Below, one piece after another: positions 8,196-15,971 of a DNA stretch of 64,000 nucleotides. The position numbers were made by a program, and so were the translations under genes. The stretch lies in NCBI RefSeq assembly GCF_000425165.1, contig NZ_KE384320.1, positions 62,001 through 126,000 on the forward strand. Reading direction: 5' to 3'. The notes below the pieces were generated by a model. The model searched no databases and was not told where the DNA came from. It was given only the letters and a program-made list of their open reading frames with translations. Position 1 is the first letter of the stretch. Each line of letters begins with the position of its first letter. The DNA comes from Photobacterium halotolerans DSM 18316. Its GTDB lineage: Bacteria; Pseudomonadota; Gammaproteobacteria; Enterobacterales; Vibrionaceae.

Positions 8196-8255
8196 AGCGA
8201 TTTGCATTTCAAAACAATGGCAAATTTATGACAGCGCTATACTGCATTTGAAAAT

Positions 8256-8272
8256 CCGGCATCCAATTTGCA
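8256..8272 (+). promoter_or_regulatory. Predicted sigma-54 promoter for the Lon-N-domain gene
   Basis: CCGGCATCCAATTTGCA has the invariant GG (8258-8259) and GC (8270-8271) separated by exactly 10 bases, and a good TTTGCA -12 element. The -24 flanks deviate from TTGGCACG. Transcription would start near 8283, giving a leader of about 55 nt. With LuxO boxes upstream, and LuxO being a sigma-54 activator, the combination is coherent. Confidence 0.55.
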
Positions 8273-8337
8273 GTGGGTATGTTAAGCAACGTCGATGAGA
8301 CCAAAGACCAACTAAAATGAAAAAATTGGAGCCGACA

Positions 8338-8913
8338 ATGAGTGACATGATCCCACTGATATTTCAACAGCGTCACATCCTGCCAGGCGGTCGGATCCCA
8401 GTACGTATCCCGCCAGGCAGCCAGATGGAGACATTCAAAGTTGCCCTGGCATCTGACAATGGCTTCGGTATCTGTATGTTCGATGAGGACGAACATGGTC
8501 AGCATTTTTGTTACATAGGTACGCGAGTCACTGTCGAAGATTTTGACATTTCAAGTCAGGACGGTGCCTTGATAGCAACTTTATACGGGCACAGCAACTT
8601 CCGGATAAAATCGCTGAATCAAGCTGACAATGGCGTATTTTATGCTGACCCTGAAGACATTCCCCAGTGGCCTGATATGACACTGCGCGACGATCAGCAA
8701 CCATTGGCTGAAAAACTTCAGGTGATGTTTAACAATCATCCAGAACTGGACAAACTGCATCAGACAAAATACCTGAATAATCTCAGCTGGTTATGCCAGC
8801 GCTGGCTGGAATTACTGCCACTGCCGGCATTTCAGAAGCAGGCCTTGCTGACAGCGCCTAACTGCCTGAATACGTACGATTATCTTCAGAGTATCATGCA
8901 GCAAAACCACTGA
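8338..8913 (+). CDS. Lon protease N-terminal (LON substrate-binding) domain protein
   Basis: Stand-alone LON-N/PUA-like domain, 191 aa, with neither the AAA+ nor the protease part of Lon. The N-terminus shows the family pattern, MIPLIFQQRHILPGGRIPVR followed by IPPGSQMETFKVAL, then FGICMFDEDE and YIGTRVTVEDFD. A helical C-terminal half follows (LSWLCQRWLELLPLPAFQKQ). The ATG at 8338 has GGAG at a proper distance; the ATG at 8317 has no ribosome-binding site. A probable sigma-54 promoter and LuxO-like boxes precede it and a terminator follows, so it is likely monocistronic. Stand-alone LON-N proteins are widespread but their role is poorly known; binding of unfolded protein or modulation of Lon is inference. 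Confidence 0.85.
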   Translation: MSDMIPLIFQQRHILPGGRIPVRIPPGSQMETFKVALASDNGFGICMFDEDEHGQHFCYIGTRVTVEDFDISSQDGALIATLYGHSNFRIKSLNQADNGVFYADPEDIPQWPDMTLRDDQQPLAEKLQVMFNNHPELDKLHQTKYLNNLSWLCQRWLELLPLPAFQKQALLTAPNCLNTYDYLQSIMQQNH

Positions 8914-8926
8914 TCATTAATCGCCG

Positions 8927-8959
8927 GCCAGCACTGAAATATGTGCTGGCTGCACATTT
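8927..8959 (+). terminator. Terminator of the Lon-N-domain gene
   Basis: An 8-bp perfect stem (8927-8934 and 8943-8950) with an eight-base loop, followed within a few bases by a short T-run. It begins 14 bp after the stop codon of the Lon-N-domain gene. Confidence 0.65.
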
Positions 8960-9054
8960 TATTCCACGGCAGCGGAATGCCGCTTTCCCACTCGCCCGCC
9001 CTTGGGTACACTTTCCATTCAGCACACTATTCCATAACGAGCATTCCTTCACCT

Positions 9055-9954
9055 ATGAACAGCCATGTATCTCCAACCTCTGCCAGAATTGTCGCTATCG
9101 GCGGTGGTCACGGCCTGGGGCGAATTCTGTCTTCCCTTTCCTGCTTTGGTTCTAATGTCACAGGCATAGTGGCGACCACTGACAATGGCGGATCGACCGG
9201 GCGTATCAGAGCATCCATGGGCGGCATTGCCTGGGGGGATACCAGAAACTGTATCAATCAGCTAATCACCGAACCGTCTATTGGCTCGATGTTATTTGAA
9301 TACAGGTTCAGAGGTAATGGTGATCTGAACGGGCATAATCTTGGCAATCTCATTCTGACCGCATTAGACAACTTATGTATTCGTCCGCTTGAAGCCATTA
9401 ACCTGATCCGGGAAATCCTCCATGTTGAGACTCAGATCCTCCCGATGTCAGAACACCCGACAGATCTGGCAGCCTGGTTACCCGACGGTAATATCATTAG
9501 CGGTGAAACCAGTATTGATGAGCTGCAACAGATTCCGAAGCGCCTGTTCATCGAACCTTCCGTACCCGCGACAAAAGAAGCGTTAATGGCGATAAAAGAA
9601 GCAGATCTTGTCCTGCTGGGACCGGGCAGTTTTCTGACCAGTATCATGCCGCCACTGCTGTTAAGTGACCTCGCCCATGAACTGAAAATCTGTCGTGCGC
9701 CCGTCTATTTCATAGCCAATCTTGATAAGGAAAAAGGCCCGGCAGGCGGCATGTCGCTTGAGACCATGTTGTACTGGTGTGAAAGGGCGATGGGGGGAAG
9801 AAAAATTGACGGTGTGTTATCGGACAAGCACAGGCCAGAGCTGAACGAAACCTATGATCAGGTGGTTGGGGAGTTTGCCTCCCGCAACCATGAATGGCGC
9901 CATGACCGGCAGAAACTAAAAAATGCGGTTGAAGGCCTCCTGATCCGACGCTAA
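9055..9954 (+). CDS. YvcK/CofD-like family protein (putative gluconeogenesis factor)
   Basis: Member of the YvcK/YbhK branch of the CofD-like family, cytoplasmic, with a Rossmann-like fold. In Bacillus and mycobacteria the family is needed for growth on gluconeogenic carbon sources and influences cell shape; it binds UDP-sugars. The 299-aa product has the conserved VAIGGGHGLGRILSSL nucleotide loop, ATTDNGGSTGRIR, the GDTRNCI segment and GPGSFLTSIMP. I chose the ATG at 9055 since it places the glycine loop near the N-terminus as in homologues; a frame opening at 8941 adds 38 unlike residues. Its 3' end overlaps luxU tail to tail by 39 bp. A YvcK gene next to luxOU is common in vibrios. Confidence 0.88.
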   Translation: MNSHVSPTSARIVAIGGGHGLGRILSSLSCFGSNVTGIVATTDNGGSTGRIRASMGGIAWGDTRNCINQLITEPSIGSMLFEYRFRGNGDLNGHNLGNLILTALDNLCIRPLEAINLIREILHVETQILPMSEHPTDLAAWLPDGNIISGETSIDELQQIPKRLFIEPSVPATKEALMAIKEADLVLLGPGSFLTSIMPPLLLSDLAHELKICRAPVYFIANLDKEKGPAGGMSLETMLYWCERAMGGRKIDGVLSDKHRPELNETYDQVVGEFASRNHEWRHDRQKLKNAVEGLLIRR

Positions 9955-10275
9955 ATGCCGGTACTGTTGCGCCATGTCGCCCACCAACTGTTGCAGCTCT
10001 GGTAAGTGATCATTGACCCAGGACTCCTGTCCCTGTTTGACTCTGGATTCACACTCCTGAGCCATTTGGGCTAATTCATCAGCCCCAAAACTGGCGGCGC
10101 TGCTTTTTATCGCATGGCTAATCTCCCGGATTTGCATCACGCTGGGCTGCTCAGTTAATTGCTGTAAATATTGCTCTAACTCACCGCTGAAAACTTCAAG
10201 CAAGAGTGCAACAGTCTCATGGCCAACTTCAACAGCCAGGCGTTTTAATGTTGCTTCATTAATAATGGCAGTCAT
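9916..10275 (-). CDS. luxU: Quorum-sensing phosphorelay protein LuxU
   Basis: Monomeric histidine phosphotransfer (HPt) protein that passes phosphate between the hybrid sensor kinases (LuxN/LuxQ/CqsS type) and LuxO. The 119 aa fit the family (about 114 aa). The phosphorylated histidine is His54 in EISHAIKSSAASFGADELA, the classic HPt signature. The start codon directly follows the luxO stop (no gap), so translation is probably coupled. Its 3' end overlaps yvcK on the other strand. Confidence 0.95.
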   Translation of the reverse strand: MTAIINEATLKRLAVEVGHETVALLLEVFSGELEQYLQQLTEQPSVMQIREISHAIKSSAASFGADELAQMAQECESRVKQGQESWVNDHLPELQQLVGDMAQQYRHLASDQEAFNRIF

Positions 10276-11727
10276 TTATTCTTTCTCCCTTTGACTACTC
10301 TCGGCCTCTTGCCAAGCCTGTAATTTTCTATAGATAGTAGACGGGCTGACTTCCAGTAAACCTGCAGCTCTGGGGATATTCCCGTCACAGGCTGCTATCG
10401 CTGACTGTATTGTCCGCTTTTCTACCTTCCACAATGGTTCGATCTGGCCGGGGCTCACAACGGACAACCTATCCAAAGACTGGATGACCGTTCCTGATTC
10501 CGGTAAAGACGATGTGGACACAGGAGTCACTGATGCAATTTCAACGCCAGAAACGTGCTTGAGGGAGGGGGGGAGCATCTGAACGAGTACTTCTTCGCCA
10601 TCATTGAGCACAACAATGTTGCGGATAACGTTTTGCAACTCACGCACATTCCCGGGCCAGGTGTGCTGGCGGAAGCGTTCAATCACCTCTGGTGAAAAGC
10701 GACTGAAGCGCTTCCCTTCTTCCACCGAGATATGCCCCAGTAAAGCATGAGCAATTTCAATGACATCGTCACTGCGATCACGAAGCGGTGGCAGACTGAT
10801 AGGAATAACATGCAGGCGGTAATACAGATCTTCGCGAAACCGCCCTTGTTTAACCTCTTCCCAGGGATTGCGGTTGGTGGCACAAACAAAGCGGACATCA
10901 ACCGAGCTGGTGACGGAAGAGCCCACCTTCTGAAACGTACCGGTCTGAATAAACCGTAGCAATTTGCTTTGCAATTCCAAATCCATTTCGCAAAGCTCGT
11001 CCAAGAATAAAGTGCCTTTGTTTGCCAGCTCAACAGCGCCTTGTCTTTCCGTCAGCGCACCGGTGAACGCGCCTTTGACATGGCCGAACAATTCACTTTC
11101 AATCAGCTCTTTGGGAATAGCCGCACAGTTCAGAGCAACAAAAGAACCATTCGCTCGTGGGCTCGCGGCGTGAACGGCTTCGGCACACACTTCTTTGCCT
11201 GTCCCACTCTCACCGGTAATAAATACCGTCGCTTTACTGGATGCAGCGGATTCTATGACACGATACACCGCCTGCATGGGCAGACTGGTTCCGATAAAGC
11301 CTTGATATTGCGCCCCCTGAGTAACGGAAATGGCTTTATTGTCATTCTTGTCATTTTTCAGGGCATTGTTCACCGTGATACGCAGCCGATCCGCTTCACA
11401 GGGTTTGATCAGGAAATCTTTAGCGCCATAACGCATGGCTTCCACGGCCACATCAATAGAGCCATGAGCCGTCATGATCACCACAGGTAACTTAGGGTGC
11501 TTTTTACGTACCTGCTCAAGCACGGTCATGCCTGTCATATCAGGCAATCGTAAATCTAACAGTACCAGCTCAGGCACAGAGTCCTTCATGGCTGCCAGGG
11601 CTTCTGTTCCGGTACCGACAATTTTGACGTCTAACCCTAACGGATTAAGGTAGGATTTATACAAGGCCGCAACTGATGCAGTATCTTCTACCATCAGTAC
11701 TTGTCGTACTTTCAGCTTGTTATCCAT
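10276..11727 (-). CDS. luxO: Quorum-sensing sigma-54 response regulator LuxO
   Basis: Central regulator of the vibrio quorum-sensing circuit. When phosphorylated at low cell density it activates the qrr small-RNA genes with sigma-54. Domains in the 483 aa: receiver domain (about 8-125) with phospho-acceptor Asp58 in [13 protein letters not shown]+ domain (about 145-380) with Walker A GESGTGKE, the sigma-54 contact loop GAFTGA and Walker [11 protein letters not shown]-terminal Fis-type helix-turn-helix follows ([20 protein letters not shown]). Operon luxO-luxU. The divergent region holds LuxO boxes and the qrr promoter, consistent with the autoregulation known in vibrios. Confidence 0.97.
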   Translation of the reverse strand: MDNKLKVRQVLMVEDTASVAALYKSYLNPLGLDVKIVGTGTEALAAMKDSVPELVLLDLRLPDMTGMTVLEQVRKKHPKLPVVIMTAHGSIDVAVEAMRYGAKDFLIKPCEADRLRITVNNALKNDKNDNKAISVTQGAQYQGFIGTSLPMQAVYRVIESAASSKATVFITGESGTGKEVCAEAVHAASPRANGSFVALNCAAIPKELIESELFGHVKGAFTGALTERQGAVELANKGTLFLDELCEMDLELQSKLLRFIQTGTFQKVGSSVTSSVDVRFVCATNRNPWEEVKQGRFREDLYYRLHVIPISLPPLRDRSDDVIEIAHALLGHISVEEGKRFSRFSPEVIERFRQHTWPGNVRELQNVIRNIVVLNDGEEVLVQMLPPSLKHVSGVEIASVTPVSTSSLPESGTVIQSLDRLSVVSPGQIEPLWKVEKRTIQSAIAACDGNIPRAAGLLEVSPSTIYRKLQAWQEAESSQREKE

Positions 11728-11815
11728 TTATCCTCCGACGCAGTTTCCCTGATCTAATTGTAATCAATAGAAAAAATTGCTGCCTGCTGACTTTTGTATT
11801 ATCGGCCATTTACCA

Positions 11816-11847
11816 TTTCGCATTGCAAATCGGTTTGCAAAATGCAA
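11816..11847. promoter_or_regulatory. LuxO binding boxes upstream of qrr
   Basis: TTGCAAAATGCAA at 11835-11847 fits TTGCA-W3-TGCAA exactly. A second, degenerate copy at 11816-11828 keeps the right half TGCAA and is offset by 19 bp. They lie between luxO and qrr, about 110-140 bp before the predicted qrr start. Confidence 0.8.
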
Positions 11848-11930
11848 AAAACTACCTCTAGTATAACTTTTTTGTGCTGACATGGTGACCAGAAATCCCA
11901 AATAATCACTTTTCGGGACACATTTAAAAG

Positions 11931-11947
11931 TTGGCACGCTTGCTGCA
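11931..11947 (+). promoter_or_regulatory. Sigma-54 promoter of qrr
   Basis: TTGGCACGCTTGCTGCA carries a consensus -24 element (TTGGCACG) and a -12 element with GC at 11945-11946, GG-N10-GC spacing intact. The predicted start is at about 11958-11959, exactly where the first Qrr stem begins. Confidence 0.9.
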
Positions 11948-11958
11948 TTAATATAACC

Positions 11959-12055
11959 GACTCGATAGAGTCAACCTAGCCAACTGACGTTGTTTGTGGA
12001 ATATTTTCACTTAAACAATGATGCCAACCGAACGATTTACGGTTGGCTTTTTTTT
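11959..12055 (+). ncRNA. qrr1: Quorum regulatory small RNA (Qrr family)
   Basis: About 97-nt Hfq-dependent trans-acting RNA that controls the master quorum regulator (LuxR/HapR type), luxO and others. It starts with a small stem (GACTC-GATA-GAGTC, 11959-11972). The family's invariant core follows (AACCTAGCCAACTGACGTTG at 11973-11992), which pairs with target mRNAs. It ends in a strong terminator (CCAACCG/CGGTTGG, 12024-12046) followed by eight or more T residues. The sigma-54 promoter and LuxO box upstream, and the position divergent from luxO, match qrr1 of other vibrios. No additional qrr copy was seen in this window. Confidence 0.95.
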
Positions 12056-12111
12056 GGCTGCGTTTCAGCAGAAGGGCAGCAGAAAGCCACCCTCAGACGG
12101 GGAAAGTATCT

Positions 12112-14133
12112 TCAGCTGTTAGCGATGAACTGCTCGCGAAGCGAATGAATTTGATCACGTAACTGTGCTGCTTTCTCAAATTCCAGTTCCTGCGCCATAT
12201 CATACATTTGCGCCTCCAGTTTCTGGATTTCAGTTTCCAGTTCCTGCGGCGACATAAGGTTATAGCTGCCCCGGCGTTCCGCCACTTTATGCAACTGTTC
12301 CGCTTTGCTGGCGCGGCGTGTACGCCCTTTGCCCAGTTCCATGATATCCGCAACCTGCTTATTCAGAGCTTTAGGTTCGATACCTCTTTCCTTGTTATAC
12401 GCATCCTGCTTCTCCCGGCGCCGCTCGGTTTCAGTCATTGCACGCTGCATGGAACCCGTGATGCGGTCGGCATACAGAATGGCTTTGCCCGACAGGTTGC
12501 GCGCAGCCCGGCCAATGGTCTGAATCAGCGAACGCTCAGAGCGCAGAAAACCTTCTTTATCAGCATCCAGAATGGCCACCAAGGACACTTCCGGCATATC
12601 CAGACCTTCTCGCAGCAGGTTAATGCCAACCAGCACATCAAATTCACCCAAGCGCAAATCACGAATGATCTCGACCCTTTCGACGGTATCAATGTCCGAA
12701 TGCAGGTATCTGACCCTGACGCCATGCTCATCCAGGTATTCGGTCAGATCCTCGGCCATACGCTTGGTCAGAGTCGTCACCAGCACCCGCTCATTAATCG
12801 CGGCACGGAGTCGGATTTCCGACAGCAAATCATCCACCTGAGTGGACACCGGCCGGACTTCAATAACCGGATCCAGCAACCCTGTCGGACGGACAACCTG
12901 CTCCGCAATATCGTTACCGGATTTATCTTTTTCATAATCGCCGGGAGTGGCCGAGACATAAATCGTCTGGGGTGCCAGAGATTCGAATTCTTCAAACTTC
13001 AGGGGCCGGTTATCAAGGGCAGAAGGCAGCCGGAAACCGTACTCAACAAGATTTTCCTTGCGGGAACGGTCCCCTCTGTACATGGCGCCTATCTGAGAGA
13101 CAGTCACGTGCGACTCATCAATAATCAGTAAACCGTCAGGCGGCAGGTAATCAAAGAGCGTTGGCGGCGGCTCGCCTTCGGCACGGCCACTGAGATAACG
13201 AGAATAGTTTTCGATACCCGAGCAGAAACCAAGCTCATGCATCATTTCCAGATCAAACTGAGTACGCTGGGCAATTCGCTGCTCTTCCACCAGTTTATTA
13301 TTGTCAATGAGTTGCTGACGACGAATAGCCAGATCGACTTTAATTTTTTCAATCGCTTCAAGGATACGTTCGCGTGGTGTGACATAGTGGGTCTTAGGAT
13401 AGATAGTTGCCCGCGGCATATCTTTTTGAATGATCGCGCCGGTCAGCGGGTCAAACCGGCTGATGCAATCTACTTCATCATCAAACAGCTCAATACGAAT
13501 CGCATCATGGTCGGATTCAGCAGGAAAGATGTCGATCACCTCGCCTCGTACCCGAAAGTTACCGCGCTCAAAGGCGAGATCATTGCGTGTGTACTGCAGT
13601 TCCGCCAACCGCCGCAGAATATCTCGCTGATCCAGCATGTCGCCACGCCGCACATGCAACATCATTTTCAGATAAGAGTCTGGATCGCCCAAACCATAGA
13701 TAGCCGATACAGAGGCAATAATCACCACATCCCGGCGCTCCATTAATGCTTTCGTAGCAGATAAACGCATCTGTTCGATATGTGCATTCACAGAAGAATC
13801 TTTTTCTATGAAGGTATCCGTTGAAGGCACATAGGCCTCTGGCTGGTAATAATCGTAGTAAGAGACAAAGTACTCAACCGCATTATCAGGAAAGAATTCT
13901 TTCATTTCCCCGTAAAGCTGCGCCGCCAGGGTCTTATTAGGTGCAAGTATCAGAGTCGGCCTGTCGGCGCTGGCAATGACATTGGCCATAGTAAAAGTTT
14001 TCCCTGAGCCAGTGACACCCAGCAGGGTTTGGTGTGCCAGACCGGAATCCAGACCTTCCAATAACTGTTGTATGGCTGTCGGCTGATCCCCGGCCGGGGC
14101 AAATGCAGAAGCCAGATTGAAGGATTTACTCAT
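12112..14133 (-). CDS. uvrB: UvrABC system protein B (excinuclease subunit)
   Basis: Damage-verification helicase-like subunit of nucleotide excision repair; it receives DNA from UvrA and recruits UvrC. The 673 aa equal the usual length. Visible motifs are Walker [11 protein letters not shown], the beta-hairpin region [24 protein letters not shown]-like IIDESHVT, helicase motif VSATPGDYE and motif [11 protein letters not shown]. The C-terminal UVR domain that binds UvrC follows ([20 protein letters not shown]). Convergent with qrr, 57 bp from its end. Upstream lies a 660-bp gap shared with the rnf operon. Confidence 0.98.
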   Translation of the reverse strand: MSKSFNLASAFAPAGDQPTAIQQLLEGLDSGLAHQTLLGVTGSGKTFTMANVIASADRPTLILAPNKTLAAQLYGEMKEFFPDNAVEYFVSYYDYYQPEAYVPSTDTFIEKDSSVNAHIEQMRLSATKALMERRDVVIIASVSAIYGLGDPDSYLKMMLHVRRGDMLDQRDILRRLAELQYTRNDLAFERGNFRVRGEVIDIFPAESDHDAIRIELFDDEVDCISRFDPLTGAIIQKDMPRATIYPKTHYVTPRERILEAIEKIKVDLAIRRQQLIDNNKLVEEQRIAQRTQFDLEMMHELGFCSGIENYSRYLSGRAEGEPPPTLFDYLPPDGLLIIDESHVTVSQIGAMYRGDRSRKENLVEYGFRLPSALDNRPLKFEEFESLAPQTIYVSATPGDYEKDKSGNDIAEQVVRPTGLLDPVIEVRPVSTQVDDLLSEIRLRAAINERVLVTTLTKRMAEDLTEYLDEHGVRVRYLHSDIDTVERVEIIRDLRLGEFDVLVGINLLREGLDMPEVSLVAILDADKEGFLRSERSLIQTIGRAARNLSGKAILYADRITGSMQRAMTETERRREKQDAYNKERGIEPKALNKQVADIMELGKGRTRRASKAEQLHKVAERRGSYNLMSPQELETEIQKLEAQMYDMAQELEFEKAAQLRDQIHSLREQFIANS

Positions 14134-14797
14134 GACATCATCCGAAAAGTTCAGGTAATTGGATCTGAGTCCATTGTGAGGCCGCCAATATACTTGTCAA
14201 CCAAGAAAGGTGAAATCAGCTATTGACCCAGACAAAATGTCGACGTAACATCATGCGCCTCAGTAGCCCGCCTGCTGACTGATCACTGTCAAAAAAGTGA
14301 TAGACCATGTCAAATTTCCAGCTAAATTATACGCACTGCGAATAGATTACCATCCACAGCTTATCCTCAATCGGCATTTTTTCATTCACAGTCACCTGAT
14401 TATGAAAGCTGATGTAGAGCTATAATTCTAATTTGATTTTTTCAGCTTTATCGTTTTCTTTCTTACTCCTCTGAAACAGCAGCTTATCTGCTCCCGATGA
14501 TATCGATTACAAATAGATTACTCATAAAGAAAGTGTCCCGGTTTTCCGTTTACCCGACCACAATCAACACAGTTATCCACAGTTTCCGTGGATAACTAGC
14601 CCAACCCCTTGTCTCTTCTGGTTTAGCAAAGATCAAGTCATTTTTTCCTGATCTGACACGAGACGCTTTAGGAGCGATTTACGCCTCAATTTGGCTAAAA
14701 GAGCAACAAACTTGAAAAACCCTTTAGCTGAGGAGTTGTTATAGCCGTCACAAAGGCAGATAATGTACCGATCACTGGCAAGCATAAAAAAGTTGGT
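14134..14797. other. Divergent control region between uvrB and rnfA
   Basis: About 660 bp of AT-rich DNA without a full gene. It holds the uvrB promoter and the rnf promoter. Three DnaA-box-like sequences are present (14361-14369 with one mismatch, 14573-14581 exact, 14587-14595 inverted with one mismatch). A 12-codon leader ORF overlaps the rnfA start. No clear LexA (SOS) operator was recognised before uvrB. Confidence 0.45.
14573..14595. repeat. Inverted pair of DnaA-box-like sequences
   Basis: TTATCCACA (14573-14581) matches the strict DnaA box; the facing copy is TTATCCACG on the minus strand (14587-14595). Together they form an 8-bp stem with a 7-base loop. This may be a DnaA-titrating or DnaA-responsive site, or simply a hairpin in the rnf leader region. 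Confidence 0.4.
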
Positions 14798-14801
14798 ATG
14801 A
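14763..14801 (+). CDS. Possible 12-codon leader ORF overlapping the rnfA start
   Basis: A tiny frame ([12 protein letters not shown]) with an AAGG site at good distance ends in TGA. That stop overlaps the rnfA ATG in an ATGA arrangement. rnfA itself has a poor ribosome-binding site, so termination-reinitiation coupling is possible. This is inference from sequence. Confidence 0.3.
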   Translation: MYRSLASIKKLV

Positions 14802-15379
14802 CGGAATACCTGTTACTTCTGATCGGCACCGTACTGGTCAACAACTTCGTTTTGGTCAAATTTCTGGGACTCTGCCCGTTTATGGGAGTGTCTAAAAAAC
14901 TGGAAACGGCCATTGGTATGGGGCTCGCCACGACGTTTGTTCTCACACTCGCTTCTGTGTGCGCGTATTTGGTCGAAGCTTACATTTTGCAGCCTTTAGG
15001 CATTCAATACCTGCGTACACTCAGTTTTATTCTTGTGATCGCGGTTGTTGTTCAGTTCACTGAAATGGTCGTACACAAAACCAGTCCGACACTGTATCGG
15101 TTACTGGGCATTTTTCTGCCCCTAATCACCACCAACTGTGCGGTTCTGGGTGTCGCTCTGCTCAATATCAATGAGCGTCATAATTTCATTGAATCGGTAG
15201 TGTACGGGTTTGGTGCTGCTGTCGGTTTTTCTCTGGTGCTCGTGCTCTTTGCGGCAATGCGTGAACGTATCGCAGCTGCCGACGTCCCCTCACCATTTAA
15301 AGGCGCATCCATTGCTATGATAACGGCAGGTCTGATGTCGCTCGCCTTTATGGGCTTTACCGGACTGGTTAAACTGTAA
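14798..15379 (+). CDS. rnfA: Rnf electron transport complex subunit A
   Basis: Integral membrane subunit of the Na+-translocating ferredoxin:NAD+ oxidoreductase (Rnf; Rsx in E. coli). The 193 aa form six predicted transmembrane helices. The start is [20 protein letters not shown] followed by [14 protein letters not shown], and [13 protein letters not shown] is conserved later. The two conserved cysteines (GLCPF and TNCAV) are thought to hold an iron-sulfur centre at the RnfA/RnfE interface. First gene of rnfABCDGE, 2 bp before rnfB. Rnf supplies low-potential electrons and, in E. coli, also resets SoxR. Confidence 0.97.
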   Translation: MTEYLLLLIGTVLVNNFVLVKFLGLCPFMGVSKKLETAIGMGLATTFVLTLASVCAYLVEAYILQPLGIQYLRTLSFILVIAVVVQFTEMVVHKTSPTLYRLLGIFLPLITTNCAVLGVALLNINERHNFIESVVYGFGAAVGFSLVLVLFAAMRERIAAADVPSPFKGASIAMITAGLMSLAFMGFTGLVKL

Positions 15380-15381
15380 TT

Positions 15382-15966
15382 ATGAGTGGAATCTTAATTG
15401 CCATTATAGCTATCGCTGTCCTTGCGGCGATTTTTGGTCTGATCCTGGGCTTTGCGGCTGTTCGCTTCAAAGTCGAATCGGATCCTGTTGTTGAACAGAT
15501 TGATGCCATCCTGCCGCAGACCCAATGCGGTCAATGTGGCTACCCTGGCTGTCGTCCTTATGCCGAGGCGATAGCCAATGGTGATGAGATCAACAAATGT
15601 CCTCCGGGCGGACAGGCGACCATAGAAAAGCTGGCCGATTTAATGGGGGTTGAAGTCAAAGATTCAGCCCATGACGCAGAAAAAAGCATTAAAAAAGTGG
15701 CCTTTATTCATGAGGACATGTGTATCGGCTGTACCAAGTGCATTCAGGCCTGTCCGGTTGATGCTATCGCGGGGGCAACCAAAGCCCTGCATACCGTTAT
15801 CAAAGATGAGTGTACCGGCTGTGATCTCTGCGTTGCTCCCTGCCCGACAGATTGCATTGAAATGATCCCGGTTGAATCGACGCCTGAAAGCTGGCGCTGG
15901 AATCTGGATCAAATCCCCGTGGTCAACCTTCCTGCCACTGAGCACCACGGTAATAAGGTAGAATAA
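15382..15966 (+). CDS. rnfB: Rnf electron transport complex subunit B (iron-sulfur)
   Basis: Electron-entry subunit, 194 aa. An N-terminal membrane anchor ([20 protein letters not shown]) is followed by the Fe-S domain motif [16 protein letters not shown]. Two ferredoxin-type 4Fe-4S motifs follow ([16 protein letters not shown] and [16 protein letters not shown]). Length and order match RnfB of gammaproteobacteria. It sits 2 bp after rnfA and 5 bp before rnfC. Confidence 0.97.
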   Translation: MSGILIAIIAIAVLAAIFGLILGFAAVRFKVESDPVVEQIDAILPQTQCGQCGYPGCRPYAEAIANGDEINKCPPGGQATIEKLADLMGVEVKDSAHDAEKSIKKVAFIHEDMCIGCTKCIQACPVDAIAGATKALHTVIKDECTGCDLCVAPCPTDCIEMIPVESTPESWRWNLDQIPVVNLPATEHHGNKVE

Positions 15967-15971
15967 CCGTC

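Noticed and set aside
8200..8330. A second qrr gene after the LuxO boxes at 8162-8195
   Set aside because: The invariant Qrr core and terminator are absent; the sigma-54 promoter leads directly into the Lon-N-domain gene.
12208..13131. 307-codon plus-strand frame opposite uvrB
   Set aside because: It lies entirely inside uvrB in the antisense direction, has no ribosome-binding site and its product is rich in His/Gln/Phe as expected for an antisense shadow.
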